This document shows, one piece after another, positions 25,419 through 33,902 of a stretch of 64,000 nucleotides of DNA; the stretch's first letter is position 1; every line of letters starts with the position of its first letter. The translations under genes and the position numbers were made by a program. Source of the DNA: Pseudobacteriovorax antillogorgiicola (GTDB lineage: Bacteria > Bdellovibrionota_B > Oligoflexia > Oligoflexales > Oligoflexaceae); NCBI RefSeq assembly GCF_900177345.1, contig NZ_FWZT01000004.1, positions 62,001 to 126,000 of the forward strand, in the 5' to 3' direction. The notes beneath the pieces are model-generated. The model ran no database searches. It was not told the origin of the DNA and saw nothing but the letters and a program-made list of their open reading frames with translations.

Positions 25419-27047
25419 CTATTGGCCCATGAAGGGGTAGCGGTAGTCGGTGATAGAAAGGAAGTTTTCCTTAACCGTGCGGAACGAAGCCCAGCGCAAA
25501 AGGTTCAGCATACTTCCCGCCTTGTCATTGGTGCCAGAAGCACGACCACCGCCGAAAGGCTGCTGACCCACCACCGCGCCGGTGGGCTTATCATTAATAT
25601 AAAAGTTACCAGCTGCATGTACAAGAGTCTTAGCCATGTGATCGATGACATGACGATCTTTTGCAAAGATAGCGCCTGTTAGAGCATACTTGGTGCTGCT
25701 ATCACAGATGGCTAAAGTTTCTTCAAATGCCTCATCTTCGTAGACGTAGATTGTGAGGACGGGGCCAAAGATTTCTTCAACCATTGATTTGTAATGAGGG
25801 TTGGATGCTTCGATAATCGTTGGTCTTATGAAATACCCTTTAGAATCATCATACTCACCGCCCACTACAATTTCCGCGTCCTTTGCCTGCTTCGCATGAT
25901 CGATATAAGAGGCGATCTTGTCGAAGGATCGCTTATCTATCACGGCACTCATGAAGTTGTGGAAATCTTCCACATCGCCCATTTTTATTGATTTTACAGT
26001 TTCTACAAGGGCAGGCTTAAGCTTCGACCATAAGCTTTTGGGAACATAGGCTCGTGATGCTGCAGAACACTTTTGACCTTGAAATTCGAAAGCTCCTCGA
26101 ACAAGAGCGGTGCAAAGCTCCTGAGCATCGGCACTACTATGGGCAAAAACAAAGTCTTTGCCACCAGTCTCCCCGACGATCCTGGGATAATAGCGGTAGT
26201 TGTTGATGTTCTTGCCAACCTCTTGCCAGAGGTGATTGAATGTGGCAGTGGAGCCGGTAAAATGGATGCCCGACAATTCAGGGTGAGGCAAGAGCACAGA
26301 GCTAAGCTCCTGCGGGTCGCCAGAGATCATATTGATCACACCCTTGGGGAGTCCCGCTTCTTCCAAAATGCGCAGCCCCAGATAAGCACCGTGCATGCTG
26401 GTGGGGGCGGGCTTCCAGATCACAGCACATCCCATCAAGGCTGGTGCTGCTGGCAGGTTGACCGCAATGGACGTAAAGTTGAACGGCGTGATGGCGTAGA
26501 CAAAGCCTTCAAGGCCTCGGATTTCGCTTCGATTCCACATACCAAAGGCAGAGCCAGGTTGTTCGCTATATATCTGCTCGGCGTAATGAACATTAAATCT
26601 GAAGAAGTCGATCAGCTCACAGGCAGCATCGATTTCCGCCTGGTGAACAGTTTTCGACTGGCCCAGCATCGTCGCTGCATTCATCTCAGCTCGATACTTG
26701 GTTGCGAGAAGGTCCGCAGCTTTTAAGAAGACAGCTGCTCGTGCTTCCCAGGGAAGTGCGGCCCATTCCTTGCGAGCTTTCAGAGCTGCGTCGATTGCAG
26801 ACTTAGCATGATCTGCGGTTCCTTGGCTTACCTCTGCGATCACCTGCTGGTGATCGTGAGGGCAAACCACCTTATCTTTTGTGTCTGTAAATATTTTGTC
26901 ACCATCGATGACCATCGGAATCTGGGTGATTTCAGATTTTTGGCGTTTCAGTTCTTGGATCACTGCCTCTCGCTCAGAAGTGCCTGGGCTGTAGGCTAAA
27001 ACCGGCTCATTGCTTGGTTTGGGAGTGATTGATCTTGCGTTTGACAT
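25419..27047 (-). CDS. pruA: 1-pyrroline-5-carboxylate dehydrogenase
   Basis: The enzyme oxidises glutamate-gamma-semialdehyde to glutamate with NAD, the second step of proline breakdown. The 542-residue length fits the eukaryote-like/single-function P5CDH group of aldehyde dehydrogenases. Catalytic residues are evident: E293 (VGETGGKD) and C327 (EFQGQKCSAASRAY). Cofactor elements TPFNFTSIAVNLPAAPALMG and IHFTGSTATF are present, as is the family end PFGGGRASGTNDKAG. Proline dehydrogenase is not fused and not adjacent. Confidence 0.95.
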   Translation of the reverse strand: MSNARSITPKPSNEPVLAYSPGTSEREAVIQELKRQKSEITQIPMVIDGDKIFTDTKDKVVCPHDHQQVIAEVSQGTADHAKSAIDAALKARKEWAALPWEARAAVFLKAADLLATKYRAEMNAATMLGQSKTVHQAEIDAACELIDFFRFNVHYAEQIYSEQPGSAFGMWNRSEIRGLEGFVYAITPFNFTSIAVNLPAAPALMGCAVIWKPAPTSMHGAYLGLRILEEAGLPKGVINMISGDPQELSSVLLPHPELSGIHFTGSTATFNHLWQEVGKNINNYRYYPRIVGETGGKDFVFAHSSADAQELCTALVRGAFEFQGQKCSAASRAYVPKSLWSKLKPALVETVKSIKMGDVEDFHNFMSAVIDKRSFDKIASYIDHAKQAKDAEIVVGGEYDDSKGYFIRPTIIEASNPHYKSMVEEIFGPVLTIYVYEDEAFEETLAICDSSTKYALTGAIFAKDRHVIDHMAKTLVHAAGNFYINDKPTGAVVGQQPFGGGRASGTNDKAGSMLNLLRWASFRTVKENFLSITDYRYPFMGQ

Positions 27048-27364
27048 ACAGTGGACCCTCTTTAAACAGATTTGATGTTCAGGCCTACCATAATAGGCAT
27101 CAGTCCTGAAAAGGCAAGCTACATAGTCCCCTGAAGATAAACGTAACTATGCTAAAATAGCAGCCTTGCACAGTGGGTTGGAGGAGAGACAAAGGCCTAA
27201 GCTTCTGACTGTCTCGAAGCGAGCAAGAGTATGAAACTGTGCTTGAAGTATGTGTAGGGATGAGTTTGTGCGAGTCGACGGTTTTTGAGAAAAGGAAGAA
27301 AAAAACCCAGTCCAGCAAGGACTGGGTTGAAAAAGCCTGTGGTGGCTTTCTCGCATCTACAGGG
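27048..27364. other. Intergenic region, 317 bp
   Basis: It holds the terminator of the upstream peroxiredoxin gene (27296-27327) and presumably the promoter of the P5C dehydrogenase gene, both on the minus strand. Open frames across the terminator are not credible genes. Confidence 0.5.
27296..27327 (-). terminator. Rho-independent terminator of peroxiredoxin gene
   Basis: A perfect 10-bp stem (AACCCAGTCC/GGACTGGGTT, 5-base loop) is followed on the minus strand by TTTTTTC. It lies about 38 bases past the peroxiredoxin stop. Confidence 0.88.
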
Positions 27365-27943
27365 TTAGCTGCCGAAGTAGGACTTGAGGCCTGCGGAATC
27401 AGTAGTCATTCCTTTTTGGCCTTCTTCCCAGTTCGCGGGGCAAACTTCGCCGTGCTCTTCGTGGAATGCAAGGGCATCTACGAGGCGGAGAAATTCGTCA
27501 ATGTTACGGCCAAGAGGCAGATCATTGATGGTTTGCTGCCGTACAAGCCCCTGAGAGTCGATGAGGAACGCACCGCGAAGTGCAACTCCGTCTTCGTGAA
27601 GTACATCGAAATCCCTTGAAATGGTCTTATGGATATCTGAAATCACAGGGTATGTAACTCCTTCGATCCCACCATCTTCTTTAGGAGTATTGAGCCATGC
27701 TAGGTGGCTGAACTCGCTATCGATAGATACTGCGAGAACCTCAGTGTTCTTAGAACGGAAGTCTTCTAGCTTCTCTTGGAAAGCATGCAACTCAGTTGGG
27801 CAAACGAAGGTGAAATCCAGTGGGTAAAAGAAGAGAAGAACGTTCTTTCCTCGGTAGTCAGAAAGACTGATCTCTTTGAACTCTTTATTGACAACGGCTT
27901 TAGCTGTGAAATCTGGAGCAGGTTTGTTAACAAGAACTCCCAT
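27365..27943 (-). CDS. Typical 2-Cys peroxiredoxin
   Basis: The 192-residue product reduces peroxides in the cytoplasm. Peroxidatic C48 lies in FTFVCPTEL and resolving C168 in GEVCPANW, the arrangement of AhpC/Prx1-type enzymes. The conserved catalytic Arg is in [12 protein letters not shown], and a YF-type C-terminal tail (LKSYFGS) is present, as in oxidation-sensitive forms. AGGAGA lies upstream of the ATG. No AhpF is adjacent, so a thioredoxin-type reductant is likely. The gene ends in its own terminator and is probably monocistronic. Confidence 0.95.
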   Translation of the reverse strand: MGVLVNKPAPDFTAKAVVNKEFKEISLSDYRGKNVLLFFYPLDFTFVCPTELHAFQEKLEDFRSKNTEVLAVSIDSEFSHLAWLNTPKEDGGIEGVTYPVISDIHKTISRDFDVLHEDGVALRGAFLIDSQGLVRQQTINDLPLGRNIDEFLRLVDALAFHEEHGEVCPANWEEGQKGMTTDSAGLKSYFGS

Positions 27944-28070
27944 GATATTCTCCTTTCGGGGTCAAAAACGCAGCGTTATTCGCACTAGTTAATAGAGGTT
28001 GATCGAATCACATGTCCTAGGTCTTGTCAAGGTGATACAGAAAGGCGGGAACCTTTTACAACAAGCCCGT

Positions 28071-30098
28071 TCAAGAGCTGGATGCTTGGGTTAAAGTCAG
28101 TACGAAACTTGTTGGGTGACGCAGGTTGACAAGCTCCAAAGTCGCACCATTTTGCTGAGCCAAAGACTGGGATGTGGACAATCCTAGCCCAGTCCCTTCA
28201 CCAACATCTTTGGTAGTGTAAAAGGCATCAAATATGCGATGCCGAAGGTCAGGCTCCACTCCAGGGCCGTTGTCGTTTACTGCGAGGCAGGTAGCTCCCA
28301 ACTGATCGCGCCACACGATGATCATAACTTCTCGATGAGTTTGTGCGGGAACTCGATGCAAAGCTTCAAAGGCATTGTTCAGTAGGTTAATGACAATTTG
28401 ACAAACTTGTGCGCTGCTGGCCACAACCAGATCATCGCTGTCCGGGAGTTCGTTGCTTAGCTTCAGGTTAATGCCATCCTTATTAAAACGTGCTTTGGTT
28501 AGAATCAGGACGCTATGGATGATTTCAAGGAGTGAGCATGGTTGCAGTTGAGGGTTGCCTGTACTCTCAGAAACATTTTTTAAGCTGTCGATGACCCGTT
28601 TCATCCGATCCAAGGCGCTGGTGATGCCGATTCGTGATCGATCGAGTAGGTTGGGTGTGAGGCGCCCTTGGTCTGCTGCCTTGCTTAAGTTTTGGCTATA
28701 GCCTTGAATAATAGCCATGGGGTTATTCAACTCGAAAGCGATTCCAGCTGCTAGGTGGCCTATAGCTGCGAGCTTCTCCTGCTGGATAAGGCGATGCCCG
28801 GCATCATCGATTTGCCGGTCCAAGAGTTTAATATGCTCTTTGTGCTGCTGGTTGAGGCGCATGATCTCTTTTTCTTGAGCGGTTGCAAAGCTCGACATAT
28901 GAGACAAACGACTAGCCAGTTGAAGGCTGTCGATGGCTAAAACAGCTGTCAAAATAGTGGAACTCCAAACAAGATCCATTCTCCCCATATCGATAAATTG
29001 GCGAGAGAAACTTGTGTAGTCAATAAATGTTGCAGCGACCAGGCCGGCTAGTGTTAGGTACTGCATTGGGTTTCCCCTCACAAAGCGAAGGTCGAACCAA
29101 GCGCTGTGAATGCCAATGGTAATGACAACCAAAAGATAGAATATAAGGAGCCATTCAAACACGCGGGTGTGAACAGGGTGCGGTGCACTTAGGGTTGCAA
29201 GAACAGCAGTACCAAAGGCAAACAGGATGATATATTGAAATGCTAGGGGAAATGTTTTTGGGCGCATACAGCGAATCAGGTCGACAGCTAAAGGTACAAT
29301 GGAGCCAAATACCAAGACCTTGAGTATGTGATAGGGTCGCCACGGAATCGTTTCGAAAAACAGTGGCAGAATACTATAGTCCTCGTCAATAAAGGGGCGC
29401 AAAGTAATGGCCATAGCAATTAAAAAAAGCCTAACGATGCTAGGGTTGTTATAGCCTACGAAAAAAAGGCCCATATGATACAAACCAAGGATCATGGCAC
29501 AGCCTGCCAGCAACATAGACAGTGCAAACTCCCTATTTTTATTCTGTTGAAAGCTTTTCTCCTTTGAAATGATGAGGGGTGAGGTGACGCCACCGATATG
29601 GTGATGGAAACTTGAGACCTGTAAAACAATATCGAGAATCTGGGTTCCAGGTATTAAACTGAAATGAAGGTCGCCTAGGCTTGGAGTCTCTTCCTGGGAG
29701 GTCCGACCCACAATTCCTTTTTGCGCCTTAAGTTCACCGTTGACATATAGTCGATACGCAGATGGAATTGCAGACATAGAAATCGCAAGGGGAATACTAG
29801 GGTCAGGATCATGGAGTAGGTGGACGATGAGCCTGTAGCTCGCAAAACGCTGATCATCGTCGTCCCATACTTTAGGAACTGGCGCGAATTTTCGTTGGAA
29901 GGGACGGATTTGGTCCATATCATCGCTTTCCACCAAATCGCCCATGTACTGCCAAGAGCCACGAATCGTTACAACATCAAACTGGTAGATTTCGCTGGGG
30001 GCAATATTAACCATGCCCTGATTAGCCTGGAATCCTATGCTAGCGTATAGGGGTAAGCTGTTGAGCGATATCAAAAATAGGATACTTAGAAGATTCAA
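28071..30098 (-). CDS. 7TMR-DISM sensor kinase lacking the phospho-acceptor His
   Basis: The 675-residue protein has a signal peptide (to about residue 19), an extracytoplasmic beta-rich 7TMR-DISM-type domain (about 40-180), seven membrane spans (about 190-395), a coiled linker and a kinase core. The H-box reads GHLAAGIAF455ELNNPMAII, so the His that is normally phosphorylated is Phe (TTC, bases 28734-28736). The ATP-binding domain looks intact: N-box IVINLLNNAFEAL, G1 VNDNGPGV, F box AFYTTK and G2 GTGLGLSTS. It cannot autophosphorylate in the usual way. It may act as a pseudokinase that partners another kinase, or use ATP binding as a switch. The start is a TTG at 30098 with AAGGG upstream. 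Confidence 0.88.
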   Translation of the reverse strand: MNLLSILFLISLNSLPLYASIGFQANQGMVNIAPSEIYQFDVVTIRGSWQYMGDLVESDDMDQIRPFQRKFAPVPKVWDDDDQRFASYRLIVHLLHDPDPSIPLAISMSAIPSAYRLYVNGELKAQKGIVGRTSQEETPSLGDLHFSLIPGTQILDIVLQVSSFHHHIGGVTSPLIISKEKSFQQNKNREFALSMLLAGCAMILGLYHMGLFFVGYNNPSIVRLFLIAMAITLRPFIDEDYSILPLFFETIPWRPYHILKVLVFGSIVPLAVDLIRCMRPKTFPLAFQYIILFAFGTAVLATLSAPHPVHTRVFEWLLIFYLLVVITIGIHSAWFDLRFVRGNPMQYLTLAGLVAATFIDYTSFSRQFIDMGRMDLVWSSTILTAVLAIDSLQLASRLSHMSSFATAQEKEIMRLNQQHKEHIKLLDRQIDDAGHRLIQQEKLAAIGHLAAGIAFELNNPMAIIQGYSQNLSKAADQGRLTPNLLDRSRIGITSALDRMKRVIDSLKNVSESTGNPQLQPCSLLEIIHSVLILTKARFNKDGINLKLSNELPDSDDLVVASSAQVCQIVINLLNNAFEALHRVPAQTHREVMIIVWRDQLGATCLAVNDNGPGVEPDLRHRIFDAFYTTKDVGEGTGLGLSTSQSLAQQNGATLELVNLRHPTSFVLTLTQASSS

Positions 30099-30190
30099 AG
30101 AACCACCCTTGACTTCGACTTTTTCAGGCAGCTAGAGATCGGATTCTTACCGAAAGTGATCTGGGTAAATCATGCTTAGTTGTGGGGATT

Positions 30191-30208
30191 CCTCAAGATT
30201 CCTTGAGG
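30191..30208. promoter_or_regulatory. Possible activator site upstream of sigma-54 promoter
   Basis: CCTCAAG-ATTC-CTTGAGG is a perfect 7+4+7 inverted repeat whose centre is about 70-75 bp upstream of the -24 element. Enhancer-binding proteins for sigma-54 usually bind such dyads 80-150 bp upstream of the start site. The role is inferred from position and symmetry alone. Confidence 0.4.
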
Positions 30209-30270
30209 CAAATAATCCAACAAAAAGAGTTCTTAAGAATTTCATGAGTGATTATTAGATATTATCATAT

Positions 30271-30286
30271 TGGCACTTAACTTGCT
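30271..30286 (+). promoter_or_regulatory. Sigma-54 promoter of hibernation factor gene
   Basis: TGGCACTTAACTTGCT matches the sigma-54 consensus (TGGCAC-N5-TTGCW) at every defined position, with GG and GC exactly spaced. The predicted start near 30297 leaves a leader of roughly 108 nt. Confidence 0.8.
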
Positions 30287-30404
30287 CTTATCGAGCGTTG
30301 GCTAAATTTTTTAAAAGTGACTCACTTGATTCTTACCAATCGAGTGTTACTTTAAGAATAGGGAAGAGATTCCCGATCGTTCACTCAGAATGGAGGAACT
30401 CCAT

Positions 30405-30767
30405 ATGGTACTCAAAACTGCCTTTCTTCACATGGACCGAACTGAAGCCATTGAGGACTTTGCACAGAAGAAGCTAGGAGCCAAGATCGATCGACTCACC
30501 CAAGGACCTACCGGTGGTAATCTCACCTTCCTGGTCAACAAAGAGGACCAGATTGTTAAGCTCCGGTTGAAAGACAAGAAAGGAGATGAAATTGCCCTTC
30601 ATGCAGCTGCACAAGACATGTATGTGGCCATCAACAAACTTGCGAATCAACTGGATAAATACCTGAGGCGTCGCAAGGATAAACGCTTGAAAGGTAGATT
30701 CAAAGACAAGTACCGAGAATTGGAGTTCTTCGAAGAACAAGAAGAAGCTGCTCTTGAAACTGCTTAA
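30405..30767 (+). CDS. hpf: Ribosome hibernation promoting factor, short form
   Basis: HPF/YfiA proteins bind the 30S decoding site and idle ribosomes in slow growth. The 120-residue product has the family outline: N-terminal strand-helix LKTAFLHMDRTEAIEDFAQK, KLGAKIDRL, strands HAAAQDMYVAINKLANQLD and a basic helix YLRRRKDKRLKGR. A short acidic tail (FFEEQEEAALE) follows. It lacks the C-terminal dimerisation domain of long HPF. The ATG at 30405 has GGAGG 8 bases upstream, whereas an ATG at 30390 overlaps that site. A sigma-54 promoter lies 120 bp upstream and a strong terminator follows. Confidence 0.87.
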   Translation: MVLKTAFLHMDRTEAIEDFAQKKLGAKIDRLTQGPTGGNLTFLVNKEDQIVKLRLKDKKGDEIALHAAAQDMYVAINKLANQLDKYLRRRKDKRLKGRFKDKYRELEFFEEQEEAALETA

Positions 30768-30780
30768 AAAAGAACATGCG

Positions 30781-30805
30781 AAGGGAGGCTAAGCCTCCCT
30801 TTTTG
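30781..30805 (+). terminator. Rho-independent terminator of hpf
   Basis: AAGGGAGGC/GCCTCCCTT form a 9-bp stem with a TAA loop followed by TTTTTG, 13 bases after the hpf stop. Confidence 0.93.
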
Positions 30806-30867
30806 TTTATATTGTTTCTTATAGAAAAAAGCTTCACCCTGAAAGCCTTTCACTGCTCTGTGATTGC

Positions 30868-30994
30868 CTAGTGCTTAGTCACATTGGATTCTCGGCTAGG
30901 CGTCGAGGAATGAATGAGGAGATAGTACTCCCGTACAGCGACGATTGAGAGACGAAGACAACAACGCCAAGGATTCAATGTGACTAAGCACTAG
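30868..30994. repeat. 127-bp inverted-repeat element (MITE- or REP-like)
   Basis: Perfect 19-bp terminal inverted repeats, CTAGTGCTTAGTCACATTG (30868-30886) and its complement (30976-30994), enclose 89 bp. The interior contains nested complementary arms (GGCGT/ACGCC and CGTCG/CGACG), so the whole element can fold into a long hairpin. It encodes nothing. It lies between the hpf terminator and the cardiolipin synthase gene, and its right arm provides that gene's TAG stop. No target-site duplication is obvious. Confidence 0.8.
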
Positions 30995-32346
30995 AAAAGG
31001 GGAGATGCGATGCGTAGGATATTCCCAAGGTGGCGCTCGACAAATCTTATCTTATTGACTTCTAGCTGCTCGGAACGTGAAATATCGTTCATTAGCATTT
31101 CATAGACTTCAAGGCTAAATGATTCGTTCTCTACAAGAACACTGGTTTCAAAGTTGAGGTAGATGGAACGGTTGTCGAAATTGCTAGAGCCAACCAATGC
31201 TTTCTCCTGATCGACCAAGACGACTTTCTGATGCATAAACCCAGCTTGATACAGGTAAATCTGTGCGCCTCGATGACAAAGTCTACGAACATAGTGATTA
31301 TTTATGATCTGAACCACAATAGAATCTGTGCGCTCTGGTACGATGATGACCACCTTGATATCTTTTATGATGGCAAGTTCTAGGCAACGTTCGAGAACCA
31401 AATCTGGAATTAGGTAAGGGGTTGCAATGTAGATACTCTCCTTGGCATTTTGAATTAAATTCATAAATAAGTAGAGCCCGTAATCCAAGTCATCCCCTGG
31501 GCCAAATGAGTAAACTTTGGTCGCACAAGGGCCTTGAGGAATATGTTCACTCCTATGGTCGAGGGCCGTGTCCAGTGGTTCTCGATATTTAGGTGATGCA
31601 GCGAAAGACCAGTCGTCCGCGAATGTTTGGCTGAACTGGGCACAACCAGGCCCCTCGATTTTGAGCTGGGTATCTCGCCAGTGCTTTTCGATACCAAGGT
31701 ACTCAACACCGACATTCATACCTCCCATGAATGCTTTGTGACCATCGATAACAATGATCTTGCGGTGATTACGGAAATTGATTTGAAAGTTAAATCGAAT
31801 CCTAAGTGGTAGAAACCTTGCAACATAAATACCGTTCTGCTTCATATTGCGGGTGTGGGTCCCAGTAAGACCCAAAGATCCCAAGTTGTCATAAAGGAAG
31901 AAGACCTTCACACCTTGCTGAGCTTTCTTGATAAGCAAGTCGATAAACTTAAGACCCAGTCGATCCGTTCGAAAGATATAGTATTGAATCAGGATGTAGT
32001 CTTTAGCATTCTCGATCTCGGCAAAAATCTCGTCGAATGTACCTTGCCCCGAGGTTAAAAGATGAATCTTGTTATAACTTGTGAGGGGGGGGTAATCGTG
32101 ATTACGGCCTTTAAGGCGTTTTCGTCGTCGCTTGCTATAAAGTCTTAGCTTACTTTGACCTAAGAAAAAATATAGGGGAACCCCTAAGAAAGGGAATGAG
32201 ATATTGATCAGAATCCAGGTGGCGGCAGCCGAAGGGTTCATCTCACTCGATACGATGGCCCAGACATTTCGAATTGCTAGCGCATAGACACATCCGATTA
32301 GCACAGAATAGATGACAGCATCAACAGGTTGGAATATATCAATCAT
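30991..32346 (-). CDS. cls: Cardiolipin synthase (phospholipase D family)
   Basis: The enzyme joins two phosphatidylglycerols (or PG and PE) into cardiolipin at the inner membrane. The 451-residue product has two N-terminal membrane segments (about 8-32 and 40-63) and two HKD catalytic motifs: H194-R-K196-(4)-D201 with GG and H372-Q-K374-(4)-D379 with GS. Length and order match bacterial ClsA-type enzymes. The last codon and stop lie in the right arm of the inverted-repeat element, so the extreme C-terminus may have been reshaped by its insertion. Confidence 0.93.
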   Translation of the reverse strand: MIDIFQPVDAVIYSVLIGCVYALAIRNVWAIVSSEMNPSAAATWILINISFPFLGVPLYFFLGQSKLRLYSKRRRKRLKGRNHDYPPLTSYNKIHLLTSGQGTFDEIFAEIENAKDYILIQYYIFRTDRLGLKFIDLLIKKAQQGVKVFFLYDNLGSLGLTGTHTRNMKQNGIYVARFLPLRIRFNFQINFRNHRKIIVIDGHKAFMGGMNVGVEYLGIEKHWRDTQLKIEGPGCAQFSQTFADDWSFAASPKYREPLDTALDHRSEHIPQGPCATKVYSFGPGDDLDYGLYLFMNLIQNAKESIYIATPYLIPDLVLERCLELAIIKDIKVVIIVPERTDSIVVQIINNHYVRRLCHRGAQIYLYQAGFMHQKVVLVDQEKALVGSSNFDNRSIYLNFETSVLVENESFSLEVYEMLMNDISRSEQLEVNKIRFVERHLGNILRIASPLF

Positions 32347-32618
32347 GGCGTAGGTACTCTCTCCGTAGTCGACGCTCTAAGGCTAGCAGATAAGGAGGCT
32401 AGGACAAAGACATATCCCGCAGGGTCCGCGGTGCTTGGTACAAAAGGTAGGATTTCACTCTTTTAGTCTTGTCCAAGTGGTTTCATTTGGTGCAAAATTT
32501 TGATTCTTTTGCTGGAATGCGAATTGCTTAGAAGCTGAAACGAGAGCATAGAATCGAATCTAGCCCTTGCTATAAAAGCTAAATACGAAATCCGACACCC
32601 TAGAGTGGAGATCGAGTT

Positions 32619-33881
32619 ATGAAACAAGTTGACATTGCGTCCCTTAAGTCACTAATTGCCGAAAGTAATCGGATCGTCACAGGGATGGCTGCTGCTGAAC
32701 CGCAACAGTTTTACAGCTTCCTATCGGAGCATTCCGAACTTATTGGCGATGGTAAAACTCTCTATTGTGCCAACCCGAGTCGGGCCTACGGTTGTTTTCA
32801 AGATGAAGGCTTCGATCAACTTCAGGTAGTTGTCATGTTTTTAACCTCTGCCGTACGGAAGTTGTCCGGCAAGCGTGTGCAGTACTTCCCTCATCACCTC
32901 TCTCAGTGGGCAGGACATCTCACCAAGCGCGGTATTGATCTTTTCTGGGGCAGCTGTAGTTTGCCTGATGATCGAGGCTTTGTCAGTCTAGGGCCATCTT
33001 GTTGTTATGAGTCCGAAGTGATAGCAAGAGCCAAGCATGTGGTACTTGAAGTGAACCCTCATATTCCCATGACCTATGGCAGCACAACCGTTCGTCTAGA
33101 GGATGTCGACTATCTGGTCGAGTCTCATCAGGAGCTACCAGAAGTTCAGAGAGCGTCCATCACTGAGACCGACGAGAAAATTGCCCGGCATATTGCGGCC
33201 CTCATTCCTGATGGAGCTACCCTTCAGCTTGGCATTGGTTCGATTCCTAACGCGATTGGCAAGGCCCTGGCAGACAAGCAAGATCTTGGCATTCATACTG
33301 AAATGATCAACGACACCATGATGGATCTCTATTGTGATGGGGTTGTGACGGGCCGCAAAAAAACTCGCTGGCCAGGTAAGCTGGTCGGGAGCTTTGCCTA
33401 CGGTAGTCGGAAACTCTATGACTTTATCGATAAAAATCCTCTTGTCGAGCTACATCCGGCATCTGTCGTTAACGACCCTTATAGGCTTGGCAAGAATCAT
33501 AAGATGATGTCGATAAACACGGCTGTTGAAATTGATATTACGGGGCAGGTCTGCTCAGAGTCTGTCGGGCATCGTGAGCTAAGTGGTGTTGGTGGAGCTA
33601 GTGAAACCCATATCGGAGCACAACGATCGCCAGAAGGTAGAGGCATCATTGCTATGCATGCGCGAGCCAAGAATGGTCAGTCAAAGATCGTTTTCGAACT
33701 TCAACCAGGTGCCAAAGTCAGCATCTCCCGCAACGACATCGATACTGTGGTCACAGAATTTGGGGTTGCTCAGCTAAAAGGTATGACGGTTCGGGAGCGA
33801 GCCCTAGCCTTGATCGACTTAGCTCATCCCGATGTGCGAGCTGAGCTGCTTGAATCATGTCGTAAAGCAGGTTATATATGA
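32619..33881 (+). CDS. Acetyl-CoA hydrolase/CoA-transferase family protein
   Basis: The 420-residue product belongs to the acetyl-CoA hydrolase/4-hydroxybutyrate CoA-transferase group. Matching segments are TLQLGIGSIPNAIGKAL, the candidate catalytic Glu E228 in GIHTEMINDTMMDL and IFELQPGAKVSISRNDIDTV-like C-terminal residues. The usual GxGGQxDF substrate-binding motif is GVGGASETH here (325-331), so Gln, Asp and Phe are all changed. The fold is clear but substrate or reaction may differ from characterised members. GGAG lies 9 bases before the ATG. No pathway genes adjoin. Confidence 0.85.
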   Translation: MKQVDIASLKSLIAESNRIVTGMAAAEPQQFYSFLSEHSELIGDGKTLYCANPSRAYGCFQDEGFDQLQVVVMFLTSAVRKLSGKRVQYFPHHLSQWAGHLTKRGIDLFWGSCSLPDDRGFVSLGPSCCYESEVIARAKHVVLEVNPHIPMTYGSTTVRLEDVDYLVESHQELPEVQRASITETDEKIARHIAALIPDGATLQLGIGSIPNAIGKALADKQDLGIHTEMINDTMMDLYCDGVVTGRKKTRWPGKLVGSFAYGSRKLYDFIDKNPLVELHPASVVNDPYRLGKNHKMMSINTAVEIDITGQVCSESVGHRELSGVGGASETHIGAQRSPEGRGIIAMHARAKNGQSKIVFELQPGAKVSISRNDIDTVVTEFGVAQLKGMTVRERALALIDLAHPDVRAELLESCRKAGYI

Positions 33882-33902
33882 GGTTTGGACAATCTATGAG
33901 CC

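Larger units (their letters stand above)
30099..30404. other. Regulatory intergenic region, 306 bp
   Basis: The divergent spacer between the sensor pseudokinase and the hibernation factor gene contains the inverted repeat at 30191-30208 and the sigma-54 element at 30271-30286. A GGGAA/TTCCC hairpin lies in the leader near 30361-30374. No other gene is seen. Confidence 0.5.

Noticed and set aside
26073-26726. 217-codon plus-strand open frame inside the P5C dehydrogenase gene
   Set aside because: It is antisense to a perfectly conserved enzyme, has no ribosome binding site and no recognisable domain.
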